DNA of 64,000 nucleotides from Branchiostoma floridae (taxonomy: Eukaryota > Chordata > Leptocardii > Amphioxiformes > Branchiostomatidae), in the NCBI RefSeq assembly GCF_000003815.2, contig NC_049979.1:12957560-13021559 (forward strand), given 5' to 3'. Both the position numbers and the translations under genes were made by a program. Below, piece by piece: positions 60,601 through 64,000 of this stretch. The notes below the pieces were generated by a model. The model was not told where the DNA came from, did no database searches, and saw only the letters and a list, made by a program, of their open reading frames with translations. How positions within the stretch are numbered: the first letter of the stretch is position 1; the number at the start of each line of letters is the position of its first letter.

Positions 60601-62801
60601 AAACTCATAGAGTGTGGATAGATCCCTGATGTAAATCTAAGATTGTAGTTGTATTTTGTGCTGATTGTGTTCCTCTCTGATACTGGAAGTAAATTAACCT
60701 TCCGTCTGCTAAAGTAGCCATTTGGTATAAAAAGCTGTATGTGTTAGGGGGTTAGCCAGCTGGGAAATAGTTAAATAATGTTGGAAGGAATAGTGTTAGG
60801 ACTGATATTGATAAATCAATTTTGGCACAAACAGCAATGGGACTTGGGTAAGTTGTATTTTTGTCTCTCTTGGGAAGCTGTATACTCTGTTTCCACATCT
60901 TCAGTTTCTTTGCAACCATAATGAAGCAGCTCGGTCCTTATTCCTTTGAGGGTTTCCTAAGATGTTGATGGATTGGAGTATTTAGAGGTCATCGAATTCC
61001 TTCCCACTACACAGACATCAGCCTTGTTCCTGTGCCAGGCTCATTAATGCACCAACATGGCAATATGCACATGTAGATCTGCAGGGAATGCCTTCAAGAC
61101 TCCAGAAAGACGCCAATGCACTACACCTCTTTACCAAGCAATCTCATGGCTCTAGCTAATGTAACACTGGGTATATTAAGCTGTAGTGTTTCTAAACATG
61201 TAAGCTTGATGGGAGAGATGTAAGCAGTTTGATAGGGTATTAGTTCTCATAGGTAGGCTGCACTATACAAGGATGATGATATTGATGGATACATTGTATA
61301 GGAGTTATCTGTTTGGAGAGGAGCCAAGTTTAAAAAAAGTTACCCAAATTACCCTGCTTCTGTTCAACACTGTACTGAGTTTATTGGGATGCCTTTAGCT
61401 CAGATTCAGCTTATATTCTAGGGCTCATACAAAAAAAAATCATACAGTATCATTTCAGTGGTACGGCTGCGGGTGTCAATGATTCAATCAATCCATTTTT
61501 CACGCAACTTTTGATATACAGAACATCAAAGTTTGTGTTTAGCAGATTTGAGTAGAGTATTTTATAACTGTAGATTCATGGAAAGAGCACCAGGCCTGCT
61601 TACGTCGCGGGGTCACAAAAATAAAGTGCTAAAATTATCCTACTAGAGAACTACACTCCATTCAGCTCATTTTCTTCCATCAGCATTGACTTGTTAATGA
61701 AGGCAAGTTGAATAAACAATACATGTCAATCAAAGCCACGGTTACTCTATATTCAAGCTAACGATTTGACCCCAAAGGTGAATAGGGTATTAGCTATAGG
61801 CTGTTTGATCCTAAAACTCAGTAATCCTGCATCCAGCCGGTAGTCTGCAATGGTCCTTGCTCATTGGGCATTGTAACTGCATGGAGAATAATATCCCTAT
61901 TTCACTGCATTGAGGCTGCTAGGATTAGGAATGATGACGAACCTTATTTTTCCTCTGGCAGTTATACCACCCCACCATACTTGCCTCCCCCACCAAGCAC
62001 TATTACTCTATCCATACAACAGTCAGCGTGGCATTCTCCTTGGTGCATCCATGCTTTGATTCGGCCATGCAACAGCCAAAAGGGCAAATATGCTCTAATC
62101 AAATGTGCTAAAAATAAAAAGATTTTATGTATACCATAAATTATATGAAAATAGAATTGATTTCATCATTAACACCTGTGGGCAAACTAACTGGAGGATT
62201 CAGTGTTGAACAGAAGCAGGGAAGTTGGGGCAATTTGTTTGGATGACCCACTCATGTAAGCAGGCCTGGTGCTATTTCCATGAGCTTACAATGATATTTA
62301 ATTTTATACCATTGGAAAGGAAATCACACATGTTTTCTATATAATGCATTGAAATTAATGCAGAAACAACGGAAATATGATCTACCAAAGTTGATGTTTC
62401 AAACTTTTTGTGCCAAGTTTATATATAGTCTAATATTTGTTGACACTTTTTAAATCTTCATATTGCACTGGTTAGACAAAAGATGGAACTCCCTATCAGT
62501 TTTGTGAAACCTGTATACTGTAGGAGGGCTTTCTGCCATGGAAGTCATTATCTACTAGAAGCCTACTAATTTGTCCTGAAGTGTTTTAGGTTCTAAGTGA
62601 CTGCTCTATCCATCAAATTGGTACTTTTGTATGTAACATTTCTAGTATCAGATCATTTCGAATATGTCTTTTTGCAGAAACCTGTTACAATGTTTTAGTA
62701 ATGATGTTGTTTTCTATATGTTTCTCCAGGTCTTTGAAGTCCGTAATGTGGATGAGTTGACAGATGAGTGGCTGAGGGAAAAGTTGGCCCTCTTCCGATA
62801 A
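39669..62801 (+). CDS. GMFB: Glia maturation factor (GMF beta/gamma type), seven coding exons, complete
   Basis: Exons are 39669-39671, 41790-41886, 43198-43247, 46935-46984, 47550-47632, 48444-48517 and 62730-62801. They join in phase to a 142-residue protein, the same length as human GMF-beta. Residues 1-142 form one ADF-homology domain. Recognisable family blocks are [17 protein letters not shown] (16-32), MKID (34-37), the [10 protein letters not shown] and [10 protein letters not shown] blocks (72-93), [11 protein letters not shown] (96-106), VFEVRN (120-125) and [14 protein letters not shown] (129-142). GMF proteins bind the Arp2/3 complex rather than actin, and dissociate daughter filaments and inhibit nucleation, shaping lamellipodial networks in the cytoplasm. 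Invertebrates usually have one GMF, co-orthologous to vertebrate GMFB and GMFG. Intron 4 is of U12 AT-AC type. The gene shares a divergent promoter region with PLEKHH. Confidence 0.95.
39672..41789 (+). other. GMF intron 1 (2118 bp)
   Basis: A GT-AG intron. It contains a short TTC run (about 40369-40389) and three tandem GTTTCCAT units (about 40441-40465). Nothing else recognised. Confidence 0.7.
41790..41886 (+). CDS. GMFB: GMF exon 2, residues 2-33
   Basis: A 97-bp exon after a CTCATTAG acceptor and before a GTGAGT donor. It encodes [20 protein letters not shown] followed by [12 protein letters not shown], aligned without gaps to the N-terminus of GMF-beta ([15 protein letters not shown]). 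The last base A joins TG of exon 3 to give Met34. Confidence 0.95.
41887..43197 (+). other. GMF intron 2 (1311 bp)
   Basis: A GT-AG intron containing a 368-bp fold-back TIR element at 42087-42454; the rest is unremarkable. Confidence 0.75.
42087..42454. mobile_element. 368-bp fold-back TIR element with probable 9-bp target duplication
   Basis: The ends are TAGCCGGGGTACCATC and, inverted, TAGTCTGGGTACCATC, followed by GGATAGTA...GTTCGCTTC. Flanks are TGTTGATTG (42078-42086) and TGCTGATTG (42455-42463), a 9-bp direct repeat with one mismatch. Inside, ATTAAGGAATGGGTTC.AGCGCTCATT occurs twice in inverted orientation (about 42239-42266 and 42317-42344). No coding capacity. An 8-9 bp duplication suggests hAT or Mutator-type mobilisation. 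Confidence 0.75.
43198..43247 (+). CDS. GMFB: GMF exon 3, residues 34-50
   Basis: A 50-bp exon, TCTACAG acceptor and GTGAGA donor. It encodes (M)[16 protein letters not shown], matching MKIDK....VLDEE.E of vertebrate GMF. Its small size makes it invisible to ORF length filters. Confidence 0.93.
44032..45330. mobile_element. CpG-rich TIR element, about 1.3 kb, Harbinger-like ends
   Basis: Near-perfect inverted ends of about 40 bp begin GGCCCACTTTACATTACG and run on into TTTTCGCGTTAGCGG. Left flank is TTA and right flank TAA, consistent with a TWA target site with one changed base (or TA). The right 220 bp are packed with GCTAACGC words (subterminal repeats). Longest frames (44464-44670, 44535-44768) are not recognisable, so it is probably non-autonomous. 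CpG content stands far above the surrounding intron, which suggests a young copy. Confidence 0.8.
46267..46358. repeat. Nested inverted repeat (possible structured element)
   Basis: Three concentric pairs of arms: TGGGATTTAC/GTAAATCCCA (46267-46276, 46349-46358), AAGGCCA/TGGCCTT, and GGATC/GATCC at the loop. The order is symmetric, giving a branched stem of about 92 bp. It may be a tiny MITE. Confidence 0.6.
46935..46984 (+). CDS. GMFB: GMF exon 4, residues 51-66 plus two bases
   Basis: A 50-bp exon after a CTTTCAG acceptor, encoding [16 protein letters not shown], similar to ...DELKDELPERQP. It ends CCCAG and the intron starts with ATATCCTTT, not GT. AG plus G of exon 5 makes Arg67, the Arg before the (F/Y)(I/L)VYSY block of the family. 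Confidence 0.92.
46985..47549 (+). other. GMF intron 4: U12-type AT-AC intron (565 bp)
   Basis: The 5' end is ATATCCTTT, the U12 AT-AC donor consensus. The 3' end is TTCCCTAACTGTGTCTAAC, with a branch site one base off the U12 consensus TTCCTTAAC, about ten bases before the terminal AC. Joining at these sites keeps the frame and restores the LPR(Y/F)(L/I)VYSY sequence of GMF. No GT donor near the exon end gives a continuous GMF protein. Splicing would need the minor spliceosome. A short hairpin (TCGTTTATT...AATAAACGA, about 47229-47250) lies within. Confidence 0.93.
47550..47632 (+). CDS. GMFB: GMF exon 5, residues 67-94 plus one base
   Basis: An 83-bp exon starting after the AC of the U12 intron and ending at donor GCAG|GTGGGT. 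It encodes (R)[19 protein letters not shown] then VFIFISPA, aligned to [20 protein letters not shown] of GMF-beta. HDDGR lies in the most conserved part of the protein. Confidence 0.95.
47633..48443 (+). other. GMF intron 5 (811 bp)
   Basis: A GT-AG intron; nothing recognisable inside. Confidence 0.75.
48444..48517 (+). CDS. GMFB: GMF exon 6, residues 95-119
   Basis: A 74-bp exon after a TTGTGCAG acceptor, donor AAG|GTGAGG. It encodes (G)[20 protein letters not shown] followed by QMTK. The CKPE.QMMYAG.K block is a GMF signature and distinguishes it from cofilins and coactosin. Confidence 0.96.
50085..50150. repeat. Short local duplication
   Basis: AGTTTAAATGTATGT(A/G)CATGC(T/A)AGTCATAAA occurs twice, about 41 bp apart. 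Confidence 0.7.
50316..50415. other. Assembly gap (100 N) beside a poly-G run
   Basis: Exactly 100 undetermined bases, probably a gap of unknown size, preceded by a run of about 12 G (50296-50307) that may have stopped sequencing. Confidence 1.
50720..51276. mobile_element. TIR element rich in GTGCACCCA, copy 1
   Basis: Inverted ends GGCTCGAAAT (50721) and ATTTCGAGCC (ending 51272). Near each end the word GTGCACCCA or TGGGTGCACC repeats several times. The interior (50830-51180) is AT-rich and non-coding. The same arrangement recurs at 56514-56991 in the other orientation. Target duplication not resolved (partial GAAAA on both sides). Confidence 0.7.
51482..51545. repeat. TG microsatellite, interrupted
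   Basis: TG-rich tract with CA, CG and TC interruptions. Confidence 0.85.
51550..51990. repeat. Three degenerate copies of an ATAACTCAAGAA...TTTGGTATG motif
   Basis: At about 51559, 51844 and 51973 the words GATAACTCAAGAA or GATAACTGAAGAA are followed by GA(C/T)..ATT and, in the first two, by a TTTGGTATG or ACGTGGTATA word. The pattern resembles the core of the 15.2-kb tandem units (TATCTCGTGAAC...ATTTTTGGTACG). Confidence 0.45.
53100..53885. repeat. Loose inverted repeat, arms about 90 bp
   Basis: Sequence around 53122-53215 (CTTGCCAAGAGGGTTT, CCCAGCACCTGGGCTGGTTGCC) resembles the reverse complement of 53795-53880 (CTTGGCAAGGGTTT, CCTAGCAGCTGGGCTAACTGCC). Similarity is only moderate; it is probably a decayed repeat family in two orientations. 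Confidence 0.4.
55290..55590 (+). other. CpG-rich patch with a short frame, possible transposase fragment
   Basis: This 300-bp patch has many CG dinucleotides in an otherwise CpG-poor intron. A plus-strand frame (55357-55557) includes [19 protein letters not shown], faintly like the HTH preceding some DDE transposases (L.LVRLRLGL.N..L..RF). The resemblance is weak and no catalytic residues follow. No terminal repeats were found. It may be a fragment of an unrecognised element. Confidence 0.2.
56514..56991. mobile_element. TIR element rich in GTGCACCCA, copy 2
   Basis: Inverted ends CAGGGCTCGAAAT and ATTTCGAGGCCTG. Left end matches the reversed right end of the copy at 50720-51276, including AATTTTTTTCTGTGGGTGCA, and the right end matches its reversed left end (AAATTCATTTTTGGGATTAG, inverted). 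The CAGGG start is hAT-like, but I could not find a matching 8-bp target duplication. The interior differs from copy 1, so the two share mainly their ends. Confidence 0.7.
57565..57755. mobile_element. 191-bp Harbinger-like MITE with TTA target duplication
   Basis: Inverted ends GGCTTGGGTCACATTTTC and GGCATAGGTCACATTTCC, continuing AAACT.GGGCC, flanked by TTA (57562-57564 and 57756-57758). AT-rich non-coding interior. GGC ends with a TWA duplication place it with Tourist/PIF-Harbinger MITEs. Confidence 0.8.
59189..59636. repeat. Diverged tandem duplication, unit about 140 bp
   Basis: Copies at about 59394-59486 and 59531-59636 share GATGGTGTACCTA, CTCATGTC...CCTTGA(A/G)GTC.GTCC.CATGGCT and AAAGTCATA. 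A third, weaker start (GGGAATGGTGTATCT) is at 59192. Confidence 0.6.
61571..62288. mobile_element. TIR element, about 710 bp, probable TA target duplication
   Basis: Inverted ends share TCATGGAAA.AGCACCAGGC and run on through CTGCTTAC; 18 bases (AGCACCAGGCCTGCTTAC) are identical. Flanking TA at 61571-61572 and 62287-62288 may be the target duplication. A 91-codon frame inside (61864-62139) is not recognised. Confidence 0.65.
62730..62801 (+). CDS. GMFB: GMF exon 7, residues 120-142 and stop
   Basis: A 72-bp coding part after a TTTCTCCAG acceptor. It encodes [20 protein letters not shown] then LFR and TAA (62799-62801), matching VFE.RN...LTEEWLREKLGFF of vertebrate GMF. It is separated from exon 6 by 14.2 kb. 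Confidence 0.96.
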   Translation, partial: VFEVRNVDELTDEWLREKLALFR

Positions 62802-63795
62802 GCTCTGCACACAAATGCTGCACCAGATCGGTGTATCACACAGTACTGATTTGAAGATAATCATTATTATTTACATTAATATGTTTGAGATTATTTACAT
62901 TAATATGTGTGAGAAGTTATGAAAAATCAATTAACAACCTTATTGAAGGTGCAATTGTCATATGTTGTCAGGGACTATTGATGTTGTGAAACATGAAGTT
63001 GATCTTGACCACAGTAGGTCTTATTTGCATCACTCACTGCAGTAGCTGCCTTCCATATCCCACATGGTCATCAATTTTGTACGAAACAACACTCCCACAA
63101 CACAAGTGGGAGAAGTACTGCTACTCCTGTAGATTGAATGTGGATCTGAGTATCTCAGATATGCCATTTTGAAGTCTATGTGAATCGTGAACATGGAGGG
63201 CAGAATTTGGATGCTCTCCCTTACTTTCACATTGATGTACATGAAGGTAGGATCAGAGAAAATCGCGTTAAGGCTGTCTGGGTCTGTGGAAGGCAGCTGT
63301 TGTGTGCAGAATGAATTGGGGCATATAGATTTACATGTATGTGCCGTAGATAAGGGGCCAATAGTAGTGTACTGTAGTGAGCCGTAGCATCAGTCACAGC
63401 CATCCATGTGACTGTCAGCTGCCAACTACTCACCTTTCAGCACCCTGGACAGCATTGTAAGGCCACATCAAGTCGTTGTCATCTTTTTCAGACCAGTCAA
63501 ATTAAATAATGATAATAATAGTAATAATAATAATCACCAGGTGTATTTTGCCAGCCAGTAGGTACCCAAATTATGAGTAATGAGGCTGTTTAACGTGGTC
63601 CAGGCACCTCCTCGAGCACGTCCCTCCCTGAAGACGATTTCGTGGAAATGTATAGGGAGTTTTATTTGGGGCTTCTTAACTGAAGCTGAAGAAATATCAT
63701 GCATTCACACAGACCTCTGACCTCCTCCACCCTTGAAAAACGGCTTAGGCCGATGATGTATCAAGGTTGAATAAAGGTTTTTAAAAAATGTAGTG
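62802..63795 (+). other. GMF 3' untranslated region (approximate end)
   Basis: Sequence from the GMF stop to shortly after the first clear AATAAA (63770-63775). It has a short duplicated ATTATTTACATTAATATGT unit (about 62867-62913) and an AAT-rich simple repeat (63502-63536). The end is inferred from the signal only. From 63796 to 64000 I see nothing. Confidence 0.5.
63770..63775 (+). terminator. Candidate polyadenylation signal of GMF
   Basis: AATAAA, about 970 bases after the stop codon, followed by T-rich and A-rich sequence. It is the first canonical signal downstream of the GMF stop that I found. Confidence 0.5.
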
Positions 63796-64000
63796 CCAAC
63801 ATTGAGGTCACCTGAGTGGTGCCAAGTGTCAGCTCACTCCAGATCCTTGCAATTTAGCTCTGCGTATTGTAAGCTCATCACGATTCAGCCCCTGGCTGTT
63901 AAGAAAGAGTAGTCGTCCCACCGCAATAACACAACATTTCAGTATTGGCAAAACAATTGAGAAACTCTACATTTCTATTTTGGAGGGCATGTCATTGGTG

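Larger units (their letters stand above)
48518..62729 (+). other. GMF intron 6 (14212 bp)
   Basis: A long GT-AG intron. It holds a local duplication (50085-50150), an assembly gap (50316-50415), a GTGCACCCA-rich TIR element in two copies (50720-51276 and 56514-56991), TG-rich and CA-rich microsatellites, degenerate repeat motifs (51550-51990, 54415-54480), a CpG-rich patch (55290-55590), a Harbinger-like MITE (57565-57755), a diverged tandem duplication (59189-59636) and another TIR element (61571-62288). No other host gene is supported. Confidence 0.65.

Overview
This is eukaryotic, intron-rich, fairly AT-rich animal DNA. It carries parts of two protein-coding genes whose exons I could assemble by hand, using splice sites, reading phase and remembered family similarity. 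The gene content, about one small exon per several kilobases, many short inverted-repeat transposons, and CpG-poor background with CpG-rich islands fit an invertebrate deuterostome. Amphioxus (Branchiostoma) is my best guess, but that is an inference and not proved here.

Left part (1-38808, minus strand): the 5' part of a PLEKHH1/PLEKHH2 (MAX-1 type) gene. Seven coding exons run from the ATG at 38808 leftwards to 128 and encode about 470 residues: an N-terminal coiled coil followed by a Ser/Pro-rich linker with two conserved short motifs. The PH, MyTH4 and FERM domains of the family must lie left of the window. The introns hold a deleted mariner, several MITEs, a 963-bp Harbinger-like element, a degenerate 150-bp tandem array, a perfect 52-bp palindrome and a 314-bp assembly gap.

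Middle (38809-39668): a CpG-rich head-to-head region between the two start codons, with a YY1-type site and an ETS-type site. It is probably a bidirectional promoter.

Right part (39669-63795, plus strand): a complete glia maturation factor gene (GMFB/GMFG type, ADF-H fold). Seven coding exons give exactly 142 residues, the length of human GMF-beta. The first coding exon is only the ATG. Intron 4 is a clear U12-type AT-AC (minor spliceosome) intron. The 14-kb last intron holds two copies of one TIR family in opposite orientation, a Harbinger-like MITE, another TIR element and a 100-bp gap.

Both genes act on the actin/cytoskeleton-membrane side of cell biology (GMF on Arp2/3 branches; PLEKHH proteins at the membrane-cytoskeleton interface). 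A functional reason for their shared promoter is speculation. No bacterial-type systems, CRISPR arrays, tRNA or rRNA genes were found.
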